DNA of 64,000 nucleotides from SXOA01 sp051004015. GTDB taxonomy: Bacteria; Planctomycetota; Planctomycetia; Pirellulales; Pirellulaceae. The DNA lies in NCBI GenBank assembly GCA_051004015.1, contig JBPCKT010000109.1, forward strand, positions 12,139 through 76,138. Direction: 5' to 3'. The position numbers and the translations under genes were made by a program. Positions 17,831 to 25,571 of this stretch are shown here, piece after piece. Within the stretch, counting starts at the first letter, position 1, and each line of letters starts with the position of its first letter. The notes beneath the pieces are model-generated. The model was given only the letters and a program-made list of their open reading frames with translations. It did no database searches and was not told the origin of the DNA.

Positions 17831-18406
17831 TTACTCGAAAATCTTGGCGAGTGACACGCTGAAACCGGGAACTACGTCTTCACCACTCAATTCGCTTGAT
17901 TCTTTGATGGCGATAGTCGTCCCGTCCTCACGATGCACATAGACAGTTTTTGATGCGGGGTGAACTTCCCACACAAGTCGCACTCCCGCCTTCAGATACT
18001 GTTGCACTTTCTCGTCCATCTCATCCGCCACGTCCCCAGGCGAAAGCACCTCGACCGCCAGGTCAGGAGCGATTTGCAACCAGCCGCTCGGGATCACTTC
18101 TCCTTCTAGGCGACCTAGCCGGATGAAGGACACGTCCGGCTTGCGAAGGGTGTTCTTGGGAAAACAAGTGTAGCCGCAGTCCGAAATGAAGATATGACCG
18201 ATAGGATGCTTGGCGAGGAACGTGAAAAGGAATCCGTAAATCCTGCCGCCGATCCAGCTAGACTTCGCTCCCATGGGTCGCGTCCTTAGTTTGCCGTCCA
18301 CTAGTTCATAATCGACCTGCTCCAATAATCGTTCTAGATCCGCGGACGGCACAATCGGGAAATCTCCCGGTACCCCTGAAAAACTGGTTGTCGTTGCGAT
18401 TGACAT
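17831..18406 (-). CDS. Uma2 family protein (PD-(D/E)XK-like putative nuclease)
   Basis: 191 residues. It has the Uma2 layout: an N-terminal LLEQVDYELVDGKLRTRP segment, PDVSFIRLGR, and the strand APDLAVEVLSPGD that carries the predicted catalytic residues. The C-terminus ends in a strand-rich DGEDVVPGFSVSLAKIF-type motif. Uma2 proteins are abundant in Planctomycetes and Cyanobacteria; nuclease activity is predicted from fold, not generally shown. The gene is wedged with gaps of only three and six bases between the Fe-S gene and the GcvH-like gene. Confidence 0.85.
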   Translation of the reverse strand: MSIATTTSFSGVPGDFPIVPSADLERLLEQVDYELVDGKLRTRPMGAKSSWIGGRIYGFLFTFLAKHPIGHIFISDCGYTCFPKNTLRKPDVSFIRLGRLEGEVIPSGWLQIAPDLAVEVLSPGDVADEMDEKVQQYLKAGVRLVWEVHPASKTVYVHREDGTTIAIKESSELSGEDVVPGFSVSLAKIFE

Positions 18407-18412
18407 CTTGGC

Positions 18413-18889
18413 TTACTCGTTCATTTGTCCTTTAATCGTCCGCTGCGTCACTTCCCAGACCGCGGCCAGGTGTTCCAAATACTGCTCGGCGGTTATGAGG
18501 TCTTCCCCGGCGGTCCGCATCTCGAACAGCCAGCCGCCGCCGTATTTGTCTACATTAATTGCCGACGGGTCGGAAAGCAGCTCTTCATTAAAGCAGACGA
18601 GTGTCCCCGCCGCAGGGGAGTACAGGCTGCTTTCCGCCTTTTTGCTCTCAATCTGGCCGATTTCCTGTTTCTGGGCGAGGGTCACTCCGGCATCCACGGT
18701 CCAATCCAAAAAATACACGTCCTGCAGGAGCCGCACCGCGTAGGCCGTAAAGCCGAAGCGAAATACGCCGTTGCGATTCTGTGCCCACATGTGGTTTCTG
18801 GCGTAAACCCGGTCGATGGGGAACTCCGCGGCGAAGTTCCCCATCATAAAGGTCAGAATATCATGCGGCCCCTCTGCAGCCCCGCTCAT
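18413..18889 (-). CDS. GcvH-like lipoyl carrier protein
   Basis: 158 residues from the ATG at 18889, which overlaps the stop of the radical SAM gene by four bases (ATGA). The central region IGQIESKKAESSLYSPAAG matches the lipoylation loop of glycine cleavage H proteins, putting the lipoyl-lysine at Lys84. DPSAINVDKYGGGWLFEMR matches the family's C-terminal half. It is longer at the N-terminus than housekeeping GcvH. No gcvT or gcvP gene is nearby. Translational coupling to a HemN-like radical SAM enzyme suggests a dedicated carrier for another reaction rather than glycine cleavage. Confidence 0.82.
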   Translation of the reverse strand: MSGAAEGPHDILTFMMGNFAAEFPIDRVYARNHMWAQNRNGVFRFGFTAYAVRLLQDVYFLDWTVDAGVTLAQKQEIGQIESKKAESSLYSPAAGTLVCFNEELLSDPSAINVDKYGGGWLFEMRTAGEDLITAEQYLEHLAAVWEVTQRTIKGQMNE

Positions 18890-20190
18890 GTGTAGCGGAC
18901 CCCCTGATGCTCCGGTTCGAAGAACGGCGGCAGCAGAGCGTCGGCGTGGAGCAGGCCTTCGCGGGTCAGCTCGATCCGGTCGCCGTCGATGGTGAGCATT
19001 CCCTCCGAGGCATGTTCGTTCCAGACCACGCGCCACTCGTCCAGAATCTCGACGTCGAACTTGCGGCGGAAGTAGCCGGCGTCCAGCCAGCCCTTCTTGA
19101 GCTGCAGGATCATCTCGCGGACCAGGAGCTGATGCTTCGTCGGCCGCATCGCCCGCCAGAGCGGCAGTTTGCCGGCCTGGAGATCGCTAGTGTAGTCGCC
19201 CCATTCCGCCTTGTTCTGATAATGCACGCCGCTGACATGCCCGAAGCTGGCGACTCCGGTTGCCAGCAGGTCCGATCCCCGCCAGAGGTTGTCTCGATAA
19301 CTGAAATTCACCTTGGACGGGTCTTTGATGAGCGTATAGGCGCTGCTGATGTGATAGCCGACGGCCAGCAGCTCATCGTAGGCGTAGCTGAGCCAGGCCC
19401 GCTTGGTGGGCCAGTCGGCGACGGGGGTTTCGATCTGGTTGCCAAGGATGTCCTTGGAGTAGACAGTGTTGAACGGCAATTCCATCTGGTAGATGGTGAC
19501 GCTGTCGGGCGAGAGATCGATGGTTTTGCGAATGCAATCTTTCCAGTTGTCCCAGTTCTCGCCGACCATGCCGGAGATCAAATCGATATTCACGTTTGGA
19601 AAACCAGCCGCCTGGATCCATTCCCACGACTTATAGACTTCGCCGGAGAGGTGCGCCCGGCCGTTCTCCTCCAGGATCGCGTCGCTGAAGTTCTCGATGC
19701 CGAGGCTCAGCCGCGTGATGCCGAGATCTTTCAGCGTGTGGACCTTCGGCTCCGAGAGAGTTCCTGGTTCGCATTCAAAGGTGACTTCCTCCGCCTTGTC
19801 CCAGTTGATGTTCTCCCGCAGCCGGTCCACGAGCGACGTGAGCTGCTTGGCGGAGAGGAACGATGGCGTGCCGCCGCCGAAATAGACGAAGCGGAACGGC
19901 CGCCCCCCCATCACCGGCAGGCGGCTGACGAGCTCGATCTCGCGGGAGAGGGCCGAGACGTAGGTCTCGACATCATGGGCGTTTTTGTCGGTGTAGACGC
20001 GGAAGTAGCAGAACTTGCACCGCTTGCGACAGAATGGGATATGCAGATACAGCCCGAGCGGCACATCCCGCGGCGGCCCATGCAGGGCCGATTCAATTTC
20101 CCCCACCTTCTCCGGCTGCCATTGGGAAAATGGCGGGTAGTTGGCGATGAAATAGCTGCCGACTTCGGTTTTGGTGGCTTCGGTGGACAC
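18886..20190 (-). CDS. HemN-like radical SAM protein
   Basis: 434 residues with a GTG start at 20190. The radical SAM motif CxxxCxxC is present as C54-RKR-C58-KF-C61, after LGLYLHIPFC, and is followed by YFGGGTPS, EVTFECEPGTL and ITRLSLGIENF, all typical of the HemN/coproporphyrinogen-oxidase-like group. The C-terminal HemN domain is recognisable (LREGLLHADALLPPFF-like end). Many members of this group are not coproporphyrinogen oxidases; some are haem chaperones or methyltransferases. The GcvH-like carrier overlaps it by four bases, which argues for a shared, uncharacterised reaction. Confidence 0.85.
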   Translation of the reverse strand: MSTEATKTEVGSYFIANYPPFSQWQPEKVGEIESALHGPPRDVPLGLYLHIPFCRKRCKFCYFRVYTDKNAHDVETYVSALSREIELVSRLPVMGGRPFRFVYFGGGTPSFLSAKQLTSLVDRLRENINWDKAEEVTFECEPGTLSEPKVHTLKDLGITRLSLGIENFSDAILEENGRAHLSGEVYKSWEWIQAAGFPNVNIDLISGMVGENWDNWKDCIRKTIDLSPDSVTIYQMELPFNTVYSKDILGNQIETPVADWPTKRAWLSYAYDELLAVGYHISSAYTLIKDPSKVNFSYRDNLWRGSDLLATGVASFGHVSGVHYQNKAEWGDYTSDLQAGKLPLWRAMRPTKHQLLVREMILQLKKGWLDAGYFRRKFDVEILDEWRVVWNEHASEGMLTIDGDRIELTREGLLHADALLPPFFEPEHQGVRYT

Positions 20191-20217
20191 TCGGAATCGT
20201 TTCTGGGCAAAGGGGGC

Positions 20218-20787
20218 TCAGTCGATATCAAAACATTGCCCGACTCGGCAACTAAAGCCAGGCAAGACTGTCGGAAAGTTCAATTCGTCATTTTCGGCGA
20301 GATGCGCGACTGGCTGATCGGCGGTATGGACTTGAACCGTGTTGTTTCGCGGGTCGGCTACGCACACGACGTTGACGCCAGCGTCCAAAAGTTCGGCGAC
20401 CTTTTTCAGAATCTCCGGCCAGGTATCGGAGGGAGACATCACCTCAAACGCGATCTCCGGCGGCGTTGCAAAATATCCCTCGGGAACCTTACCGCGCGGC
20501 ACCCGGGCGTAGCTATAGTAGCCAACATCGGGGCCTCGCAAGGTGTCCGGGTTGCGCTCAATGATGACGCCGGAGTCATTGCTGAAGACGCGGCCCAGCT
20601 TGCGCGGCTTGACGAACTCGCGCAGCAGACCACTAATCTCGGAGCAGATAAACCCATGTTTTGGTCTCGGAGAATTCATTTCTACCAGCCTCCCGCGGAC
20701 CAGCTCGTGCAGCCGGCCGTCATCCGGCATCTTGGCCATGTCTTCAATTGTCAGTAACTTTTCGCCGACTGGCGCTGCTGTAGCCAT
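20218..20787 (-). CDS. Uma2 family protein (PD-(D/E)XK-like putative nuclease)
   Basis: 189 residues from the ATG at 20785-20787. Motifs: LHELVRGRLVEMNSP near the N-terminus, GPDVGYYSYARVP in the middle, and PPEIAFEVMSPSDTWPEI carrying the predicted active-site strand. It ends with PTVLPGFSCRVGQCF, the usual Uma2 tail. It lies 27 bases upstream of the radical SAM gene and nine bases downstream of the beta-propeller gene, so it could head or join the redox gene group. It is clearly diverged from the other Uma2 gene at 17831-18406. Confidence 0.85.
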   Translation of the reverse strand: MATAAPVGEKLLTIEDMAKMPDDGRLHELVRGRLVEMNSPRPKHGFICSEISGLLREFVKPRKLGRVFSNDSGVIIERNPDTLRGPDVGYYSYARVPRGKVPEGYFATPPEIAFEVMSPSDTWPEILKKVAELLDAGVNVVCVADPRNNTVQVHTADQPVAHLAENDELNFPTVLPGFSCRVGQCFDID

Positions 20788-20796
20788 AACGCAGTC

Positions 20797-21954
20797 CTAT
20801 TTCTTTCCAAAACAATACACCACGCCCCGGTCGCTGGCGATGACAAGCTTGCCATCCGCCACGGCGGGGGAGCCGGTGAAGCCGCCGGTCCCATGCGCTT
20901 GCCAGACTTCGGAACCGTCCTTGGTGCTCAGGGCGTAGAGCCGGCCATCAGCGGAGCCGATGAAAATCCGGTTGCCCACGATGACGGGGGAGCTGTCAAT
21001 CCGCTGCTTCGTCGTAAACGTCCAGAGCTCTTTGCCGCTCGCCGGATTGAATGCTTGCACCATCCGGTTGCGGCTGCCGACGACGACCAGGCCGTCGGTT
21101 ACCGCTGGTGAGCTGCGATAGGGCTGCGAAGAGCTTTCGTCCTCCACCTTCCAGGCGACTTTGGCCTCTTTCCAGTTCACGCTGAAGAAGACTCCCGATT
21201 CGGTGCCGAAAAAGACATGCTCTCCTAGGACCGCGGGAGTGATGCCGGTCGGCGAGCCGATTTCCACGCTGGCCGCGGACTCCCCCTTCGTCAGATCGAT
21301 GATGTGCAGCTTGCTATCGCAACCGGCGACAAACGCCCGATCGCCGACGACGGTCGGAGTGCAGCGAATCTGGTCCTCAATGGCGAATTTCCAAACCTGC
21401 TTGCCGGTCACTGCATTCATGCAGTAAAGGTTGCGGTCCTGCGACGCGAAGAGCACGTTGTCCTTCCAGAAATTTGCGCTGGAATCAACTTCCGCCTCCG
21501 CCGCGAAACTCCACTTGGGCTTGCCGGTCTTGGCGTCGATGCAGTAGCACTTGCCGTCCATGTCTCCCAGGTACAGAAACCCGCTCTTCACTGCCGGAGC
21601 CGCGATGAAGCCGGCTTCGAACTTCTGCTTCCAGATTTCCTTGCCGCTGACGAGATCAATCGCGTAGAGTGTGCCGTCCAAATCTCCGATGTAGACCACG
21701 CCGTCCGCAATGGCGGCGGTGCTGTCAAAGGCACCTTCCTTTACTTCATATTTCCAAAGCTGAACCGGCTTGTCGGGGAGCGTGGTGTGTGCAACGCCGC
21801 TGGAAAGCGGATCGCCGCGAAAAAGGGGCCAGTCCTTCGTTGCAGTCGCCGCTATCGGCCTCGCCGCAGGTGAAGAATCTTCGGCCTGCCCCTGGAAGGT
21901 AAGTAAGGACAGACCGAGAAACAGCAGCGTCAAGGGGCGAGTGAGCTGGCACAT
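20797..21954 (-). CDS. Exported PQQ-type beta-propeller repeat protein
   Basis: 385 residues from the ATG at 21954, which has GGGAGG seven bases upstream. A signal peptide (MCQLTRPLTLLFLGLSLLTF) is followed by repeated blades of the form DGxLYAIDLVSGKEIWKQKF, GKCYCIDAKTGKPKWSF and LYCMNAVTGKQVWKFAI. At least seven such blades are visible. PQQ-like propellers of this sort are found in BamB and in quinoprotein dehydrogenases, but there is no catalytic dehydrogenase loop visible, so a structural or binding role is as likely as enzymatic activity. Confidence 0.87.
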   Translation of the reverse strand: MCQLTRPLTLLFLGLSLLTFQGQAEDSSPAARPIAATATKDWPLFRGDPLSSGVAHTTLPDKPVQLWKYEVKEGAFDSTAAIADGVVYIGDLDGTLYAIDLVSGKEIWKQKFEAGFIAAPAVKSGFLYLGDMDGKCYCIDAKTGKPKWSFAAEAEVDSSANFWKDNVLFASQDRNLYCMNAVTGKQVWKFAIEDQIRCTPTVVGDRAFVAGCDSKLHIIDLTKGESAASVEIGSPTGITPAVLGEHVFFGTESGVFFSVNWKEAKVAWKVEDESSSQPYRSSPAVTDGLVVVGSRNRMVQAFNPASGKELWTFTTKQRIDSSPVIVGNRIFIGSADGRLYALSTKDGSEVWQAHGTGGFTGSPAVADGKLVIASDRGVVYCFGKK

Positions 21955-22017
21955 CAAAGGGCCTCCCAGAAACAGGCAATCGGGCATGCGGGCCGCATGT
22001 CGCTACGTCTCATTGTA

Positions 22018-23169
22018 TCAAAATGCGGCTTGATAGAGCGCCAAAAGCTCGGCCTCTTCTACCTTTCGGGGGTTAAAGCGGCTCGTCCACTGCGTTGCGG
22101 CTTCGCCGGCGAGCTCGGGAAGGCGGAGCTTTTCCACATCAAGAGCGGCAAGTGAAGTCTCCAGGCCGGCTTTGGTAACGAGATCGGTAACGAAGTCCAC
22201 CAGGCCCGGCACATCGCCGCCGGGTCCCGGCAGGAGCGTATCTCCATTGCCGCCGGAAAGCAGGTCGAGATACCACGCCCGGAACTGCTCGCCATTGAAG
22301 CGGACTACATGGGGCAGCATGACCGCAATCGCCTGGCCATGCGGAATGCCGTACGCCGTGGTCAGCGGATTGGCGAGCGCGTGGGTTGCGCCGAGCATGG
22401 AGTTTTCAATGGCCATTCCGGCGAACGACGCCCCGAGCTGCATCGCCCCGCGCGCCTCCAAATTGGCCGGATCATTCAGGACACTTAGAAAATTGCCGGC
22501 GAGCAGTCGCCAGGCTTCCCGCGCGAATGCCAGCGAAGCAGGGTTGCGGCGGGTGGTGACCCAGGACTCGAGGGCATGAGAGATCGCGTCGATGCCGGTC
22601 AAGGCTGTCACCCGCGGCGGCTGAGTGACGGTGAGCTCTGGATCAAGCACCGCGACTCGGAAAGAGGCTTTCTTGTCCCCGCAGGCCATCTTCACATGCG
22701 TCTGGGAATCGGAAATCAGGGCAAAGGACTGAGTTTCGCTCCCCGTGCCGGCAGTCGTGGGGACGGCGATCATCGGCAGCATCGGCTGGAGCGCTTTGCC
22801 GGTCCCCCAATAGTCCTTCACCTCACCGCCGCCGGTATAGACAAAGTTGATCCCTTTCGCGCAGTCCATGGAACTGCCGCCGCCGACGGCGACCAGAATC
22901 TCGGGTTCGTGACGCTGGGCGACTTTGAGCCCCGCGGCGACGTCGTCCGTCGTGGGGTTCTCGTGCAGACCGCCAAAAAGGTGCGTCTCAATGCCCGCGC
23001 GGGCGAGAGCGGCAATCCCCTTCGCCGTGTGACCTGCCGAAGTCACGCCGGGATCGCTCACCACGAGCGCCCGCCGCGCCCCCATTTCCGACGCCAATTC
23101 TCCCAGCGCATCGATCTTCCCCGGACCAAAGACGATCCGGGTTCGCGGCTGAAAGTCGAAGGGAGACAT
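22018..23169 (-). CDS. Iron-containing alcohol dehydrogenase
   Basis: 383 residues. The NAD(P)-binding GGGSSMDCAKG motif is at 97-106. The four metal ligands of the family are visible as Asp194 and His198 (GIDAISHALE), His263 (GATHALANPL) and His277 (YGIPHG). Length matches the family. It reduces aldehydes or oxidises primary alcohols in the cytoplasm. It lies 120 bases downstream of an aldehyde dehydrogenase on the same strand; that gap is occupied by an inverted repeat. Together with the adenylate-forming enzyme further up it may complete a carboxylate-to-alcohol series. Confidence 0.92.
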   Translation of the reverse strand: MSPFDFQPRTRIVFGPGKIDALGELASEMGARRALVVSDPGVTSAGHTAKGIAALARAGIETHLFGGLHENPTTDDVAAGLKVAQRHEPEILVAVGGGSSMDCAKGINFVYTGGGEVKDYWGTGKALQPMLPMIAVPTTAGTGSETQSFALISDSQTHVKMACGDKKASFRVAVLDPELTVTQPPRVTALTGIDAISHALESWVTTRRNPASLAFAREAWRLLAGNFLSVLNDPANLEARGAMQLGASFAGMAIENSMLGATHALANPLTTAYGIPHGQAIAVMLPHVVRFNGEQFRAWYLDLLSGGNGDTLLPGPGGDVPGLVDFVTDLVTKAGLETSLAALDVEKLRLPELAGEAATQWTSRFNPRKVEEAELLALYQAAF

Positions 23170-23172
23170 GAG

Positions 23173-23285
23173 GGAAATGGCGAAATTCGAATGGCGAATG
23201 ACGAATGAGGTAGGTTACGACACGAAGTCCGAATACTTACGAGTGCCTTGCATTCGTCATTCGGAATTCGAGTTTCGTCATTCCG
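23173..23285. repeat. Inverted interspersed repeat (ATTCGTCATTCG family), copy 1
   Basis: Left arm 23173-23207 includes CGAATGGCGAATGACGAATG. Right arm 23251-23285 includes CATTCGTCATTCGGAATTCG. Read on opposite strands the arms match at most positions, so the transcript could form a long imperfect hairpin with a loop of about 43 bases. A second copy with the same core words lies at 49373-49455. It fills the gap between the aldehyde and alcohol dehydrogenase genes. Confidence 0.8.
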
Positions 23286-23288
23286 TCG

Positions 23289-24704
23289 CTAGGCGGTCTG
23301 CAGCGCCCGGTTGCGGAACAAAAAGTCAATAATGTTCCCTTCGTGCGGCTGCAGCCAGTTGAGGCGGGTGGTGGGGAGGGGGCCGAGGTTGAGACGGTCG
23401 ATGTGGGTGGCGTTGGTACACTCGGCTTTGAATTTCTCGTCGCGGGTGATGACCGTGCCGACGAGCGTGGGGCCGATCTTGGCAAGCATCTCGCTTTGCG
23501 GGCACTTCACAACGGTGCTGAACGGGAACATGTATTCCTTCTTGGCGATGGCCGCTTCGGGCGAATCGCAGTGGACGATAGTCGGACGAATGTAAGCGCA
23601 GCGTTCTGCTTCCACGAGCCGCGGGCCGTACTTGGAAGTGAGATCCGTCACGCCGCTTTCCTTCAGGTCGGTTTCGATCATTCCCCAGACGGCTTTGGCC
23701 TGGCCGGGGATGGTGAAGGCAGCGAGGCCGGACTGTGGGTCTGAAGGCGGCTTCACTTCAGTGGGGCCAAGCCGGTCGGCGATCGCTTTGGCAATTTCGT
23801 TGGAATGTCGCGACGCCCAGATGCCGGAGCAGTTGATGCAGCCGCGGCCGGAGTTGATGTAGATGCTCTCGCACATCAGGTCGAGATGCTTCTCCCAGTT
23901 ATCGACCTCATCGTCGCCCAGCAGAATCTTGGAGAATCCCGGTCCATGAGCCTGCACCCGCGGATTCCCCTTGTATTGTTCCACCGTCGCCGTGCCGCCG
24001 AAAATCATCGCCCTTTGAGCCGTGGCGAGCACTGCCGCTCCGGCTTCGGGACCACCTGGAAAAATCGACCAGACTTCGCCGGGAATGCCCGCCGCCGTAA
24101 AGGCCGCGTGCATACGGAACGGAGTCCAAGGCTCCTGCGGTCCGGGCTTGAGAACGAGGCCGAGCTGCAAGGGAATCGCTGGCAGCCACAGGGTATGCAC
24201 GCCGGGGGAATTCGATGGCAGTACCGCGCAGAGCACCGGCGATTGTGCCTGGTAACTCACTGTCACGCCGCGGCTCTCCACACCAAAACCCTTGGTCAAG
24301 ATGTTCAAGTCCAAGCCGCGAGTGAGACAATCCAGAATCTTGTCGATGTTCCTCAGCACGAAAGCGTTCTTCGGCATGTTCATCCGGCACATGTGCTCGG
24401 GCAGACCCGTACTGGACGATTGCTGGCGGGCAAAGTCCTCCGGCGACTGCTGGCCGTCCCCCATCGGCAGCGTGGCTGATTCGTACAGGTCCGCCGCCTT
24501 CTTGATGCGGCTGATGAGGTCCGCGACCGGAATCTCCCGCAGGATATCCCGCGCCTTCTGAGCCGATCGCATGTCCCGCTCAATCAGGCCGCGGTTGGCC
24601 TGGCTAACCTTGGCAATCGGCTCACCGGTGGCGAAATGAGTGACGGTGTCCTTATCGAGCGAATCGTAAGGCTTGCCCCAACGGAGGACGGGAAGATTCA
24701 GCAC
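23289..24704 (-). CDS. Aldehyde dehydrogenase-superfamily protein, possibly an acyl reductase
   Basis: 471 residues with a GTG start at 24704 and AGGAG upstream that overlaps the stop of DUF4058. The Rossmann region contains VLCAVLPSNSPGVHTLWLPA and the conserved Lys186 in LVLKPGPQEPW. The catalytic-cysteine loop reads INSGRGCINCSG: Cys289 is the likely nucleophile, with a second cysteine at 292. The loop departs from the usual GQxC consensus of simple aldehyde dehydrogenases. The setting beside an adenylate-forming enzyme and an Fe-alcohol dehydrogenase suggests reduction of an activated acyl group to aldehyde, as LuxC does, rather than aldehyde oxidation. That direction is inference. Confidence 0.82.
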   Translation of the reverse strand: MLNLPVLRWGKPYDSLDKDTVTHFATGEPIAKVSQANRGLIERDMRSAQKARDILREIPVADLISRIKKAADLYESATLPMGDGQQSPEDFARQQSSSTGLPEHMCRMNMPKNAFVLRNIDKILDCLTRGLDLNILTKGFGVESRGVTVSYQAQSPVLCAVLPSNSPGVHTLWLPAIPLQLGLVLKPGPQEPWTPFRMHAAFTAAGIPGEVWSIFPGGPEAGAAVLATAQRAMIFGGTATVEQYKGNPRVQAHGPGFSKILLGDDEVDNWEKHLDLMCESIYINSGRGCINCSGIWASRHSNEIAKAIADRLGPTEVKPPSDPQSGLAAFTIPGQAKAVWGMIETDLKESGVTDLTSKYGPRLVEAERCAYIRPTIVHCDSPEAAIAKKEYMFPFSTVVKCPQSEMLAKIGPTLVGTVITRDEKFKAECTNATHIDRLNLGPLPTTRLNWLQPHEGNIIDFLFRNRALQTA

Positions 24705-24713
24705 GGAAAACTC

Positions 24714-25496
24714 CTAGGTGGCGGGTTTGTCTTTGTTTTTTGCAACAAGTTCTCGTGCCCATGCGGCATCCGCTTCGAGAAGCGGCGGGTGGGGATCCTG
24801 CGCGTAATCGATCTCTCGGTCATAACAACCCTCGGTGTACGCCCGCTCAAGGCAAGGTCGAAGCGCAAGTTCCACGTCCGGAACCGATGGGGAAATCGGA
24901 ATGGGAATCTTGGGCAATGGGTCGCGAACTGAGAACGACCACATTCCAGCTTTCGGAAATTCCAATGCGCGGCAGATCATCACACAATAGTCGCCCCCTG
25001 GAGCAGGTGCCGATTCGAGCGGCAATTTCTGGCCGGCGCGGTGCAAGTCAATTTCAACGACATTCACGCCGGCAGTCAGATAATCGATCCGCTTCGTCAA
25101 ATAGGCTTCGCGGTCGGGGCCATGGGTTTTATTGGAGGGACTCAAAAGCTCAATCACCGTTACGATTCGACGAGTATCGGCGTCCAAAATCTTGAGGTAT
25201 TTATTGCCCTCCCTCCGCACCGCCGGCAACATGACCGTGGCTGGCGCTAACGTCGGCGAAAGTACTGTTGGAGCTGCGCCCTGCAATTCGGAAATGTACG
25301 CATCCGGCCGCACCATGCGTCGCTTCTCAGCCTCCGGTTCATGAATCCACACGTAGCGGTCAGCCGCCGCCACATATCTTTCCGGCAAATGTGCGTTCAG
25401 TTCCGCCCTCATTGCAATGATGAGTGTCAAATGTACGTCCGGCCAAAGAGACGGCTCTTCGAGATACGGGTCCATGCCGGGGAAGAAAATTGGCAT
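24714..25496 (-). CDS. DUF4058 family protein
   Basis: 260 residues. It begins with the family signature MPIFFPGMDPYLEEPSLWPDVH and has KRRMVRPDAYI and TVIELLSPSNKTHGPDREAY, a strand that resembles the Uma2 core (E-x-LSP) and supports a PD-(D/E)XK-like fold. DUF4058 proteins are common in Cyanobacteria and Planctomycetes and have no established role. Its stop overlaps the ribosome-binding site of the aldehyde dehydrogenase gene, so the two are probably co-translated, although a mechanistic link is not evident. Confidence 0.88.
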   Translation of the reverse strand: MPIFFPGMDPYLEEPSLWPDVHLTLIIAMRAELNAHLPERYVAAADRYVWIHEPEAEKRRMVRPDAYISELQGAAPTVLSPTLAPATVMLPAVRREGNKYLKILDADTRRIVTVIELLSPSNKTHGPDREAYLTKRIDYLTAGVNVVEIDLHRAGQKLPLESAPAPGGDYCVMICRALEFPKAGMWSFSVRDPLPKIPIPISPSVPDVELALRPCLERAYTEGCYDREIDYAQDPHPPLLEADAAWARELVAKNKDKPAT

Positions 25497-25571
25497 TTGA
25501 TTGTTTCAAATTAGAGCCTGGGAATGACAACTCACTTTCATTTTACTCAATGCCAACCGGCCGGCGGCTCC

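Noticed and set aside
18907..20757. 616-codon plus-strand frame opposite the radical SAM and Uma2 genes
   Set aside because: Shadow of two well-supported genes on the other strand.
23173..23285. CRISPR repeats, suggested by repeated CGAATGACGAATG words
   Set aside because: Copies are inverted rather than regularly spaced and there are no spacers or cas genes.
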